Source: Ophiura sarsii (Eukaryota > Echinodermata > Ophiuroidea > Amphilepidida > Ophiuridae). From it: a stretch of DNA of 64,000 nucleotides. Location of the stretch: assembly GCA_035610835.1 (NCBI GenBank), contig JAYJML010000042.1, positions 124,001 through 188,000 on the forward strand, read 5' to 3'. The position numbers and the translations under genes were made by a program. Shown here piece after piece: positions 1-11,150 of this stretch (its first letter is position 1; every line of letters begins with the position of its first letter). The notes below the pieces were generated by a model. It searched no databases and had not been told where the DNA came from. It saw only the letters and a program-made list of their open reading frames with translations.

Positions 1-57
1 GACATAGCTCGATGTCTTATCGAAGCAGGGGCGAATTTGGATTTACAAGGAACACAG
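1..57 (+). CDS. Ankyrin-repeat exon, 3' part
   Basis: The first 57 bases read in one open frame as 19 codons with the second half of an ankyrin repeat: DIARCLIEAGANLDLQ, with the helix-2 LIEAGA and the following N-x-D-x-Q typical of the family. The frame ends exactly at a CAG|GTAATA splice donor (gt at 58-59), so the intron is phase 0. The exon continues off the left edge. The matching exon at 23655-23753 is also phase 0 and shares the words LIEA and ANLDLQ, so the two look like consecutive repeats of one protein built from one-repeat exons. Ankyrin repeats are protein-binding scaffolds, so the specific function of this gene cannot be read from two repeats. Confidence 0.85.
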
Positions 58-1389
58 GTAATAATCTTAAAAATATATTTGATATTACGTTTAAAACTGT
101 ATGTATTATTTTCGATATGTATTTAATTTAAAGTGTACCATCTACACTAGCAACTGTCTTGGGGCCGGGCACCAGCACGTTCACGTTCACCCGACTTTAA
201 AAGCGAGTTGTTACTGACACCACACTTTTTTTAAATATATTAGTGTTGAATTTGGAAACCTAAAAGTTCACGTGGGTAAGTTGTGGGGCAGACCCACATT
301 TCCTGGAACAATGGATATTTATATCACCTTTTAGTTACCACTATCGATATCGATATATTATAATAGGATATAGAGGTCGACGTTGTCGCGGCTGTTTCTA
401 CAGGGTTTATTTCGGAATTTACGATTCACTTTATTGAAACGTTATCGTAATAATTTTACTATTTTCGCACAAACTGATTGATACTCAACTGAAGTTCAGC
501 TAAGATATCTACACAAGTGTGTATGCTGTGTACTGGGTTCGTATATTCCTATCGTATCGGACACGCAACGATGTCGATTGATGTGATTGAAAATGTGTAT
601 GTAAGCCTAAAATCAGTACCAAAATAAATTCATTTTGAGAATAGCGATTCATTAATGAGTTGAAAGTATTGCATCGGGAAGGCCTAGTGAATTTTAACGA
701 ACTCATTTCCATATTTCTGTTTCATATTATTCAGACGCACACAATCAGTTTTTTTCAACGTGGTATGTGTGTGCGGATAGACCTGCGATTTATATTGTGT
801 TCTAACGATAAAAACATGAATCAAATGAAATCAGGACGGATATTGGCGAAGTAGGCCTTTACCTTTGCTTTTACGATTATCGTGTTGTCTACTGAAAACA
901 GCGACAAATACCAACTATTTTATTCTGCCTTATTAAGGAATCACGTCAACCAAAGTCACCTTTATGTTGATCTATCCCAGTTTATAATATAGTTTATGTT
1001 GTTATATACATTAAATCACATTATGATATGATCATCTCTGAGAAGGCATGATATTGGCTGTATGGTTAGTATTAGGCCCATTCTATATATGTTTACGATT
1101 TACAGGCGATGATTGAAATATAATGTAATGAAGCTCAATATAACTCGGATATGCAGATTGTTTATCGGGTGCACACAGTGTTTGAATAGTTTCTACTGTA
1201 ACCGTCCATTAGCATTTTTAGATCGTGAATATTGACTTCAGGTTACACTCAATTGTATAAGACACGGTGAATCGGTGATTTCACCTTTTCGGCAATGTTC
1301 AAACAAAGAGTATGTTAAACTTGTTTGAACACAAATATTCCCTTGTTTACTAATATATTCGTCTGTTGTATTGTCTATTATCAAATCAT
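58..1389. other. Intronic sequence without recognised features
   Basis: This stretch is AT-rich and unique-looking, with no splice-bounded open frame, tRNA or terminal inverted repeat that I could support. The short open frames on both strands have no recognisable domain. Confidence 0.5.
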
Positions 1390-1644
1390 TATTAATTCTT
1401 CACTTTAATTCAAATTGAAGGGAAAAGGACGTTTCTATTTGACAAGTGTTTAGGGACAGTGGTATTGGGTGCATTAGCAGTAGCTTTGATTTCATTTTAC
1501 ATTGGCGGTGGATTTGGTGATTTCTTTTTTCGAAATGGGATAACCCTTTACAAAAATGAACCTTTTAGTCACAGAATAACTGTGTTTGTACCAATTGTTG
1601 GAAATATGGGTAAGATATTGGAATTGTTAATGCAGATAGTGTAG
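1390..1644 (+). other. Unassigned open frame with a hydrophobic segment
   Basis: The frame ending at the TAG at 1642-1644 is open for about 83 codons. It includes a hydrophobic, glycine-rich stretch (GALAVALISFYIGGGFGDF) that could be a membrane segment. It has no good Met start, no splice sites that I can defend and no family that I recognise. It may be a decayed transposon fragment or chance. It lies in the first ankyrin intron. Confidence 0.15.
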
Positions 1645-1855
1645 ACAAATCATTCAAAACGAAGCTAATTCACAACTTCCTACGTTTCGATAACATGGTC
1701 GAAGATTAACTTGAACAAAATGCCACGAACTGGCACCGACATTTGGGGATGGTTGCATGAACCATCCCTTCTTAAAATCATCGAGTATGTATCCCTAAAT
1801 CCTCCACCACAACTCCAGTACAGTTTGCGTATTAATTTGGTTGGCCTCCTTCTAA

Positions 1856-2155
1856 CATAAGGGGGCTGGCATTTTCTTCGGAAGGGGGGGGGGGGGGGGG
1901 GGGGGGGGGGTCCCAAAAATGTGGATAGACCCAGACAATTTTTTCATGACCCCCCCCCTATCCAAGAGCTGCATATTTTTATGACCCCCCTACCTTTTTT
2001 TTTCTTCACGCAAGCATGCTTTGATAAATTTGTGACCCCCCCATTTTCAATGAAATAATTTTATGACCCGCCCTGTTTTCATGTCAAAAAAACTATGACC
2101 CCCCCAGTATATTTGGGACCCACCCTCTTCTGAAGAAAATGCCAGCCCCCTAATA
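1856..2155. repeat. Inverted repeat with a 27-G tract and tandem ATGACCCCCC units
   Basis: A run of 27 G (1884-1910) follows GGGGGCTGGCATTTTCTTC. The inverse complement of that flank reappears at 2124-2152 (GAAGAAAATGCCAGCCCCC), so the tract lies in one arm of a ~290 bp inverted repeat. Between the arms a short unit with a TGACCCCCC core recurs five times (near 1947, 1981, 2031, 2064 and 2095), spaced 31-50 bp. This looks like a MITE with an internal minisatellite. The exact G count is prone to sequencing error. Confidence 0.6.
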
Positions 2156-2604
2156 TTGTGGCGAGCCACTGGTTGTTCAGTATCTTTGGTTCTGGGAGAT
2201 AAAGAGCGTAAGCAGTGGGTAAGTAGTACATACACTTTTACCTATATGGCAAAAGGATAAAAGGCAATAACTTGCGCCCTACGCTCTGTTGAATAAATGT
2301 GTATTACCTGGTACAAACATGTTCAAGAATCAAAACAACATGGTATAGTAATAACATCAAGGCACAAGGTAGGAATGATGCATGTTTAACTTACGCAATT
2401 GTTGCGCAATAAATCCAAATAATAATGTGCACCCTAAAGTCAAGCTTTACGCACTCTGAAATGCAAAACCATACAGTCATCATTAAAATGATATTCCTAA
2501 TTTCATAATATTGTAAACACAAGTGAAACTAATACGTGCAAAGCGCGCAAAATTAGCATTTTCAAAAGTTATAGTATAATGTTTTTAACGTCCCCCACAT
2601 TAAG

Positions 2605-2779
2605 ATTATGGGGTCGTGACCCCCCCCCCCACCATTTGCGCCACCTATGTCCATACCCTTCTTCCTCCACTTTCTCTTCCACCTTCTTCTCCTCTTCCTC
2701 CTTGTTGTTACTCTTTTGCCAATTGGGGGGGGGGGGGGTGGGTGGCATGGCCTGCTGGGCACTCCCTGGATACGCCACT
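2605..2779. repeat. C/G-tract segment ending in a hAT-like terminus
   Basis: PolyC (2619-2631), a CT-rich run (2655-2715) and polyG (2725-2738) precede CTGGATACGCCACTT at 2765-2779. That is one mismatch from the GTACGCCACTG terminus seen at 16604, 43728 and 50532. I read it as a decayed end of the same short hAT-type repeat. The open frames over it on both strands are composition artefacts. Confidence 0.4.
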
Positions 2780-2874
2780 TAATGGCTGATATACCACTTG
2801 AAAGTTGGAAAAGGTTTCTGGTTTTTTTGTATAAATATGGTATAGCCAATTATAGCCGCGTAGAAAGTAGTGTT

Positions 2875-3985
2875 ATCAGATACTCTGAGACCGTGTTAGC
2901 TGACATTGTCGACGGAACTCTTCATCATCGTTCCTCTTAAGACGATGTCTGTACACATAAAGATTGCAATTGCAATGGTCGTGATGGTTACAACTGATAT
3001 CATATTGAAATTAACGTTATTGGCAGGTCTCAACCTAAGTTGATCTATGGAGCTTGAACCTAAAATAGGAAATTCCGTTGTCACTGAAGCGAGCACTCGA
3101 CATGCTCAAGATGACTCGAGAGCGAGTTTCGCAGTATAAGGCTATTTCGGCTCGGTAGATGTAGAACCCGGGTGTAGATCTAACCGTATGGACATCGCAC
3201 ATTCAATTAGTCACTATCGGGCGAAAACAGACACTAGGAAAAGGCAGTTTTATAGCCTACGTGTACAGTGCGTTTTTGTCTTCAACTCATCGGTTCTTTA
3301 TAGAATTCTGCCCGAGATGGGGCACAGATCGATCTGATGGAAACATCAGAGTAATAAATAAGCAATTAACAGTGCTATCATATGTCCGTTTTTTTTTACC
3401 CCACCCCACTCCTGGTTGAAACGGCTATTGAATAAAGGTTGCTGTTAGTGATTCACACCGTGTGGCATCATCCCTGTCCAGATATGTGATCACTTATGAT
3501 CACATAGGATTTTGAGTGAATTTCATCTCGGATAAATGTTTCAAAGGGACAAATTTAACACTATGATACAACACTATATGATGCAGAGGAACAGCCGATT
3601 TCTGACGATAGTATTGTTCAATTTGCAAACATCCTAAGGTAGATTTCACATTAGACCCAGGGAATTGAAACGATAGGCCTTACGTCGATTAAGTTCCAAT
3701 GACTCGGAATCGAACATGTCATGCAGTAAAATGTGAAGTGGGCCTGAGATGAGGATAATTATACGCACGACATTTGTATAGAATAACCCCTTTCCATCAT
3801 AACATAGTGTCAAGTACAAACATACCTTGGTTCAGTAATCCTTGATATACCAAAATCTTGAAAAACTCGATTTTGCCAAATATGGAAAAGCCAATACCCG
3901 CTTGGACTCAGACTGGGATATCAGACTGAGACCGTGTATAGCTGATATTGCTGACGGATCTGTTCATCATCGTTCCTCAATTACA
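2875..3985. repeat. 60-bp direct repeat about 1 kb apart
   Basis: GAGACCGTGTTAGCTGACAT with its downstream sequence ending CATCATCGTTCCTC (about 2886-2937) recurs in slightly diverged form at about 3928-3978. The intervening kilobase shows no recognised feature. The pair could be flanks of an old element or an old segmental duplication. Confidence 0.4.
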
Positions 3986-4009
3986 AAGATCGCGAGCTGG
4001 TTAAGCAAC

Positions 4010-4350
4010 TGATTATGGAGGACGGGCTATGGTCAGGCTGCAGTATGCCTTGGCCGCAACCCACCGTTAGCCGCCAGCCAATCCGCTGCCAGCCGTCTGA
4101 CCTCGTTCCTTGTTGCCGGGCTCCGTCGAGACATCGTCACTTTTGGTCGCTAGACTCCGTTCCCTGCCGCAGCCATTCGTCCCTTGCCGTTGTGTTGTCG
4201 CTGAAGGTCGTTCAACCCGTCAGCGAATCTTGCTTTTCCCCAACATTTTGTTATTTTCACGTCCGTCGCCCTCCGCGGGTTATCTACCACTACTATGTGA
4301 GCCAGCCTTAAAAGCCACGGTTTTAATAATATTGTGTATGGCTCGGAATA
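4010..4350 (+). other. GC-rich island of unknown nature
   Basis: About 330 bp stand out as much more GC- and CpG-rich than their surroundings and contain repeated GCCGCAGCC/GCCGCCAGCC words. An AATAAA-like AGTAATAAACTG follows at about 4360. The composition and position would suit a solo LTR or a captured UTR, but no terminal repeat or target duplication was identified. Confidence 0.25.
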
Positions 4351-4394
4351 GAACCTGGCAAGTAATAAACTGTGAAATTATCCCTATCACAATT

Positions 4395-5125
4395 TCTTCA
4401 GTCATTTTGGGACCCATTTTGGGGCCATTTTGAATTTCTAAGTATGTTAACAAAGCAAAAATACTAGATATGAGTTACTAGTGGTCTAATACATACATCC
4501 CATATCCCATCATTAAAACTATATTTTCATCATACATTTAGGTTGATATTATCCCAATTTTTTTGAATTTAACAATTTTGCAGCCACTTCAGGAACCATT
4601 TTGGGGGCCATTTTGGCAGCCATTTTGGATTTTGAACTATTTTAACAGAGCACAAATACTGGATATGAGTTACTTGCGGTCTAATACATACATCCCATCT
4701 TTAAAATTATATTTTTATCATACATTTTGGTTGATATTATGCTATTTTATGGAATTTTGACCACTTTTGACCATTTATTTGTCGGCCAAGTATGTTAACA
4801 TAGCAAAAATACTAGATTTGAGTTTCTAGGGGTCTAACACATGCATCCCATTGTTAAAACTATACTCTGATTATACATGTTGGTTTATGTATGCCAATAT
4901 ATGGAATTTTACCCATTTTGGCGGCCATTTTGGCGGCCATTTTGGCGGCCATCTTGGATTTAGGTGTGTTAATAAAGCAAAAGTTCTGGATATGAGTGTC
5001 TAGTGGTCTTATACATGCATCCCACTATTAAAACTTTACGTTCACAATACAGTTTGATTGCTATATGTCATTTTATGAGATTTGACCAGTTATGGCGGCC
5101 ATTTTGGACGCCATCTTGCATAACC
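4395..5125. repeat. Tandem array of about four ~155-195 bp units with a GCGGCCATTTT core
   Basis: Four diverged direct repeats share AGCAAAAATACTAGATATGAG-type words (starting near 4453, 4649, 4803 and 4976), the phrase GGTCTAATACATACATCCCA, and runs of CATTTTGGCGGCCATTTTGG. Spacing is about 155-195 bp. The arrangement resembles the subterminal arrays of the 33.6-37.3 kb element, which also repeat a GGCGGCCATTTTG core, but the rest of the unit differs. Confidence 0.7.
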
Positions 5126-5815
5126 CCTTAGCATTATGAAAATATTTTTGTTAATATCCTGATTATGTCTTAGGATCATAATAGGAAGTAAAAAAAGGTT
5201 GGTTTGGGGGAGTCTTAATAGTACCTTAAAAGGAACGTGTACGTGTGTACGTTTAACAGGATATATTGAGAAATGTGTGTTTATAAAAAATCATAGTGGT
5301 ATCGTCGTCAGGTTTTCCTATTTCTTAAATTGTCAACCACAAAATTCACGAGCAAAAGTTACTTAATTTGGTGTAAATCTTTTAAAATATAGATCATGTG
5401 ATTGTTATGCTTCATTGGATTTGCACGGATTACTAAATCCATATTCAACTCAGTTCAACGACAGAAACAATGAAATAGCTTAGGACATGTACGATTTGAC
5501 CTATACAAAATTGCAACATAAATTTGTTTTTGTTGTAATTGTTTCAAAATGCCCTTCCGAACATTTTTATTGAAAATAGATAACATTTGAAGTTGGGGGA
5601 AAATGCTAATTTGCATAACATAGGTACATTTAGCCATACTAGCCGGGTATAAACAAGGGTAACCGTGCACCCCACCACCAAGGACTCCCCCAAACCACCT
5701 TTCTTGACTATTTTCATGGTCCTAAAACATATTCAGGATGTTACCGAATAATAATTTCGTTTTATTCAAGATGGCGTCCAAAATGGCCGCCAAAACTGGT
5801 CAAATTGCATAACAT
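5080..5815. repeat. Inverted repeat pair flanking about 450 bp
   Basis: The segment 5083-5222 (GACCAGTTATGGCGGCCATT through GTTTGGGGGAGTC) reappears as its reverse complement at 5679-5805 (GGACTCCCCCAAACCACC through GGCCGCCAAAACTGGTC). The left arm is the inner edge of the 4.4-5.1 kb array. The structure fits a deleted transposon with subterminal tandem repeats of which only one unit remains on the right. Confidence 0.6.
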
Positions 5816-6485
5816 TGTGTTCTCGCGTGTATGATAATTTGTATTGCAGTCGCGTGCTTGCAAGTGTTTTGGGTGCGCATACTAACTGCGCAGGAGTACG
5901 CACAAGTGTGTTTCGGTGCCTCGCCTATGCACAAGTGGTTTGTTTTATTAAAGAGTAGCTGAGAGTGCGAGTACTTCTGCACACCCCCCCCCACCCCTCC
6001 AAAAATATGTAGGTGGGAATGGGGGGGGGGGGGGGGTGCGCGGTAGTAGGCACGGGTGTGTTTCGATGCCTCGCCTACGCACAAGTGTTTTTTATTCAGG
6101 AATACCCGCAAGTATGTTTGAATGTGCGAACCAAACAACATTTAAACATACTCGCGAACACCCGAAAACACTTGCGAACACCCGAAAACATGTGCGAGTA
6201 CTCGTGTGTACCCAACAACACTCTTGGGTACATGCGAGCAAGAAAATACACTTGTGCATTCGTGTGCGATTCAAAAAACACTAGTGTGCACTGTTTAGCC
6301 AAAAACACATGTGCGCACACAAAACCAATTGCGCGTAAGTGCATGCACTAAAACATGTGCGTATAACCCCGCATCAAAAATCATTTATGCATACCCCCGT
6401 ATACCAAAAAACACTTTTGGGTATACGCCTACATTCTAAAACCTTTTAGCTTACACGAGAGCATCTAAAATATGTGTGGGTACTC
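5816..6485. repeat. Degenerate minisatellite rich in ACACTTGTGCG/GTGCGTA words
   Basis: Variants of CACTTGTGCG and CGAACACCCGAAAACA recur irregularly about every 20-40 bp. A 45-bp direct repeat with the core TGCCTCGCCTA recurs about 148 bp apart (5909-5953 and 6057-6100). PolyC at 5983-5998 and polyG at 6019-6037 lie between. Many words are alternating purine-pyrimidine (TGTGCGCACAC, GTGCATGCAC). Overlapping open frames on both strands arise because no unit carries a stop; I do not regard them as genes. Confidence 0.6.
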
Positions 6486-6730
6486 CACCTGCACATCAAA
6501 GGGTGGTAATTAAAATGATTCTGTATGATTTATAAGATATATTTAATTGTGTCCAATAATCATCTTTAATCCTGTTAATCAGCGGCAATCACGCTACAAT
6601 CATCATCAGTAATGTAATACGAGTTAATCAAGAGTATAATGGACAGCATCAAATCATCTATAATCATCGTCATCAATCGAAATAAGTACTTTTAATAATG
6701 TTATCAAGAATCATCTAATCAAGATGGAAA
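6486..6730. repeat. ATCATC-rich low-complexity stretch
   Basis: The words AATCATC and ATCATC occur repeatedly through about 240 bp without a fixed period. Nothing coding is visible. Confidence 0.4.
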
Positions 6731-7308
6731 TCGGTGGGACTTCCATCGTCTCCACCAGAACCCACGGCCAAAGTAGGAATCTACGAAATATTACATTGGT
6801 GGCAGCTGGTGGGATTAAATGTTCTTCTTAGTACGAACTATCAGTATATTAAATCAGTGGGATATTATCATTGGGATCATTGGGCATCACTCTCATCATG
6901 GTTTATAACATGTACAAAAACATTGACCTTTCGTGACCCGAACTTTAATTGACTCGGGTAGCAACCAACTCCTCTGTGATTAACCCCGGCTATTATCGAC
7001 GGTACATAATAAACCAACTCGACCGAAACATGTACGTTATTGATAGTATTGGACACTTTACGATTGACTTTGATGATAGTTTAAAATGCATCTTAATTGC
7101 TGGTCATGGGAGAGATTGCGCCGTCATGGATATTGTTTTCCTGGGATTGTTTTTTGACTTCGGACGACTTCTAATCGCTTCAGACATCATGATTGAAAAT
7201 GTAATGACTCTTTATTGCAACATCTGGGGATATATCAGTGGGCACAACAGTTTTGGACAGAGACGCATCAAATTGACATTTGCGGAGAACAGAGAATGTG
7301 ACGATTAA
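6725..7308 (+). mobile_element. Possible Gypsy-type LTR end, primer site and protease scrap
   Basis: ATATTACA at about 6787-6794 is followed by TTGGTGGCAGCTGGTGGGAT. This resembles the LTR end plus primer-binding region of many animal Gypsy-type retrotransposons. About 140 bp downstream, near 6941-6964, one frame reads TLIDSGSN, an aspartic-protease-like active-site word, but it runs into a stop after LLCD. A second frame (6949-7308) stays open for about 119 codons with no domain I recognise. If real, this is a heavily deleted element. No matching 5' or 3' LTR was found, so the call rests on two short motifs. Confidence 0.3.
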
Positions 7309-7374
7309 AATGTTTTGTTGTAGAGACGATGGGATTTAGAGAATAAATACCCACGTCGCGGTTAATGATTTTGG

Positions 7375-8660
7375 CCCCTGCCTTCATACCAAAATGAATT
7401 CTCTTATCCATCGCTTATGTTTGTCGTAGTCTTTGTCAAGGATTGTTGCCCCGTCCCAGTCGATCGTGTGATTCTCTTGTGCTATGGTCCGTGACAGCTG
7501 ATTTATGTTGTTCCGTCGTATAATCCTTTCTGTTGGTTCTCGAAATTTTTGGTCGCTAACTTTCTTGGCGTCTTTTTGTGTTCATAAGCCTTGTTCCAAA
7601 CAGACGGCATGTCTCACCAACGTAGGCCTTGTCACAAGTGTGTGACAAGTGTGACAAGGGATCTTGTAAACACAATCGCTGGTCTGTAACGTGCCTCGTT
7701 TGTCTTTGAGATGCACTGATAGTCGTTTAAGTGTGTTGTAAAGTTTCATTGCAGTCTGGATATTGCAATTCGTTAAGGATCTTGGTAGTCTATCGGACAC
7801 ACTTTGGATGTAGAGGTTAATTACCATGCCATTGCTCTCTTTGGTGTCATCCTTTTTCCTGGCTTTCTTCATGGTCTTGTCCTTCATCTGTTGCTGTACT
7901 CGACCTTTGAAAGTCCAGCTGATGGTATCCACATCGTCCTAATGCTTCTTTGCTCCTTTCCCCTCTGCTATTCTGTCTGGTTCGTCTGTGATAATTTGTT
8001 CATTCTGTCAAACAGTGTTCGTATGACTCCAAGTTTGTGATGTAGAGGATGTTGTGACGAGAAGTTTAGGTAATGGTCCGTGTGTGTTTTTTTTCTGTAA
8101 ATAAGTAATTTCACAGAGCCGTCTGCTTTTCGGACAATAAGGGTGTCGAGGAATGGTATCAGTCGTTTGTCTTCCTCTTCGTGTGTGAACTCGATGATGC
8201 CTGTGTCATCAATTGTGTTAAGGTGGTCTGTTAGTTGTTGTGTAGTGTCTTTCTTGGTGATCTCGAGGATGTCATCTACAAACGCTTCCACAGTGTTGGT
8301 TTGCAAGTGATGGGTGCTGTAGCGATAGCTTCCTGTTCTAGTCATTCCATGAACAAGTTAGCGATGATGGGGCTGACAGGACTGCCCATGGCGGCTCCGA
8401 ATTTCTGTTTGTAGACGTCTCCTCGAAATATGAAATAAATGGTTGTTAGCACAAATTGTAAGACCTCTATTAGGTCGTCTGTGTTGAGTTGTGTTCTGTT
8501 TTAGTGTGACGTCCTTCTCAAGTCTTATTTTAATAATTTCCAGTGTCTTCTGGAAAGGAGTATTGGTAAATCAGGCTATCACATCATGTGAGTTGAAGAT
8601 GTCATCCTTTTCTATCATGATGCCTGATAGTATTTATTCTCTAAATCGTGTCTACGATCC
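7375..8660 (-). pseudogene. Penelope-like element, RT plus GIY-YIG endonuclease, broken
   Basis: Read on the minus strand from about 8600 downwards, the order is that of a Penelope-like retroelement. It starts with SLFTNTPFQKTLEII, then the RT core GAAMGSPVSPIIANLFM (about 8403-8350), then FVDDILEI and IPFLDTLIVRK. YRKKTHTDHYLNF and HPLHHKLGVIRTLF follow (8100-8000), then a GIY-YIG part with CVYKIPC and AYVGETCRLFGTRL (about 7680-7585). The RT/GIY-YIG pairing is diagnostic of this class, which reverse-transcribes its RNA at a nicked target. The copy is dead: an in-frame stop lies just after the RT core, a one-base loss precedes FVDD, and a further shift falls in the GIY-YIG region. Both ends are ragged and no terminal repeats were seen. 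Confidence 0.85.
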
Positions 8661-8959
8661 ACTGTTAACACCTGAGCTTCCTGGGACCGAGGGTGCAAAT
8701 AAATCTCGCTGGAAAAACAAGTGGATCAAGTCATTACCGAAGAAGTCTTCCGAACGGGAAGACGACACTGTCTAGCATGTGAGTAGATATTTGGATTTGT
8801 ACAACGAAACATTTTAATCATTTCAATCTACAATCCTGATGACCTTATTCAAAGAGAATGTGACGGTTTCATTGAAACAGCAGGGCAATGAAATGGACTA
8901 TGTGCTGTATCAACATGATCAAGCTGTGACATGTGACGGCATTGGATATGGTGAAAATA

Positions 8960-9345
8960 GGGGAATTAAAAAATGCAGTTGAAATCAGGATAGGGTGCAT
9001 ACCCCCAATATATACTATATACAATTGAAGTGTTGTCCGCATTAACTTCTCGATATAGAATATTTCAACAAGTTACCATTGACAACCATTATGTTATGAT
9101 GGGTAATTGCATGAGGAGCTAATATGCGCAGTAAAATATTGATTGAGATAGGTATCCCAATATTATTTAGCTTATATCAAAACATGAAGGGAAAAAAATC
9201 GATAATCTTTGAACATTCTTAATCACAACATGTTACCATTAGCATGATTAGGTCCTATCTCAAGTCCAATAGCATATTTAGATTTCTTGTGAGATTACCG
9301 TTCAGAAAATATATACTTTTTTGCGATATGCTTATTCAAATATCA
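8960..9345 (+). repeat. Dispersed repeat C, copy 1
   Basis: This segment matches, as reverse complement, 32445-32815. Shared words include ATCACAACATGTTACCATTA and GAGATTACCGTTCAGAAAAT, plus the ends near GGATAGGGTG. The two copies are roughly 80% alike. No coding capacity is visible and the element type is unknown. Confidence 0.6.
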
Positions 9346-9689
9346 GATGGTGTAAAATGTACAAATCTGTACATGCAACTTAAGGGTGGCGAGTTCAAAA
9401 CACATGGTAATTACCCCCAAACACTTGCAAGATATCTAAAGAGGAATTCGAGCAGCCAGCAAATTTCTCCATACCATGGCAGGTCAATTTTTAACGATTT
9501 GAAAGCCAATGGTGGACGGTGCCACCATGGCGTGTTGCGTGATGCATAGTCATGACCTCCCTGGTGATGTTTAACCAACATTCAAAACAAAAATGGTGAA
9601 AAGCACTAATATATCTTCGGAAATACTAAAAGAATATCTTTATTTTTAATGTTTACTGATTTTGTTTGAAGAAATCTTAAAAGAGGGGG

Positions 9690-9874
9690 GTTTATCGAAC
9701 AAGGTAACATTGTTACGCACTTCCATCTCCTTGCCAGTGTTCAAAAAAGGGCTGAAAACATATTTGTTTTCAAATATATAATGTGCTTATATCATGTTGT
9801 ATTATCATGTATACACCATCTTGTATCTATTTTATTGTATATTTTCATGCATTGCTGTATTTAATTAATGCGCC
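9690..9874 (+). pseudogene. CR1/L2-type LINE 3' tail remnant
   Basis: One frame at about 9712-9777 reads SLPVFKKGLKTYLFSNI followed by a stop. That is the usual C-terminal ending of CR1/L2-group LINE ORF2 proteins, and an AT-rich tail follows. The rest of ORF2 is absent. The palindromic MITE at 9875 abuts it and may have inserted into the LINE tail. Confidence 0.5.
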
Positions 9875-10145
9875 GGGTTCAACAAAAGAAAGCATACAAC
9901 TTTGTTTATGTCATTTTGAGTAATTTTCAATTTATTCTTGTACAAACAGGCTAGATAGGCATTTAGATGAATCTTTTAGGCATAATTTGATACCAAATGT
10001 GCCACCTAACCACAAAGATAAACCATGATTAGCACAAGATAGCAAAGATTCATCTAAATGCCTATCTAGCCTGTTTGGTCAAAAACAAATTGTAAGTTAC
10101 TCAAAATGACATAAACAAAGTTGTATACTTTCTTTTGTTGAACCC
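9875..10145. mobile_element. Palindromic MITE
   Basis: The 271-bp segment begins GGGTTCAACAAAAGAAAG and ends with the reverse complement CTTTCTTTTGTTGAACCC. The arms are about 115 bp long and pair almost throughout, including ATTCATCTAAATGCCTATCT near the centre. No clear target duplication is visible, so the superfamily is not assigned. Confidence 0.8.
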
Positions 10146-11150
10146 TTTATGTAGCCTATGTTGAATTTCGTTTTTGAGAAATCTCTCTGTGCTCCTTTAG
10201 TACAGTAGCGAAGCGTTGTCAATTTGATTTAAACAAACTGGTATGGGCAACCAGCACGCCGATCGAACCACAACACACATATAGCGTGTTTACGCGCGTC
10301 AGGATTCCGTAGCTGCAGTGTGTGTTGTTTTTGAATGGTCGAGCCAACTGTTTAAATACACTCTTGTGAAACTTAATGAACATGACTATTTTTTAATTTT
10401 GTAATTTCAGGTTTGTTGTCTAAAAATTGAATGATTACTGTAATAAACTATCTTCATAATTTTAATTGTCTATTTAGGAATGGTCTTTAAATCGCTGGTC
10501 GTTGGAACGGGATTAAATCATGTTTCAGCGTGTGTGCATCACCAATCGACAATGTTGTTCCGTGCGTCCTGCATGTTTGTTTTACTCAGTCGTTGTGCTC
10601 GTGAAATAAACCACGGAGACGCGCGAACACCGATGTCGATTAGTGATGTACACACGCCGATTTAATTTAATCTGCTAATCAGATACAATATAGCTTTGCT
10701 TTAATACGATCATTGCAACATATTGATGCAGGTTATAAGCAAACTCAAATTGTTTGTCATAAATAGTACATGTATCGATGATTTCTATATACACAAGGAC
10801 ATCTTCAGATCCCAAGTTCCGGGCGCTCGGTAAAGTCCCAAACCGGTTGATCTTAAGAGTTCCGTTAATTAAAGCTCGTGTATTTCAGTAGTTTTACTGA
10901 GGCCACTGGGAAGAATCCAAGGTCATATTTCAGGTACCCGCGTTATCTAGCCCTGTTTAAATTCATAAGTATTCATGGACGGTATTCGAATCGGTGAAAC
11001 TAGTACGCACTGACACTATTATGACTTCACTGTTATCACGCGTTGTTGTGTTTCGACTACAGCTAGCTCATTTTCTACGGAAAAGGTGTAAGACACATTT
11101 TCTATCCTCTTGTTATAGTTACAGGTAGGCATAATGGTTACCTATAACAA
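10146..11150. other. Intronic sequence, nothing recognised
   Basis: No gene, tRNA, terminal repeat or array was found. A 61-codon frame at 10480-10665 is not supported by any motif. Confidence 0.4.

Noticed and set aside
4015..4433. Cysteine/proline-rich frames of about 100 codons
   Set aside because: They lie in a GC-rich island without splice sites or domains; composition alone explains them.
6013..6351. Overlapping frames of 60-112 codons on both strands
   Set aside because: They lie in a minisatellite whose units lack stops in several frames.
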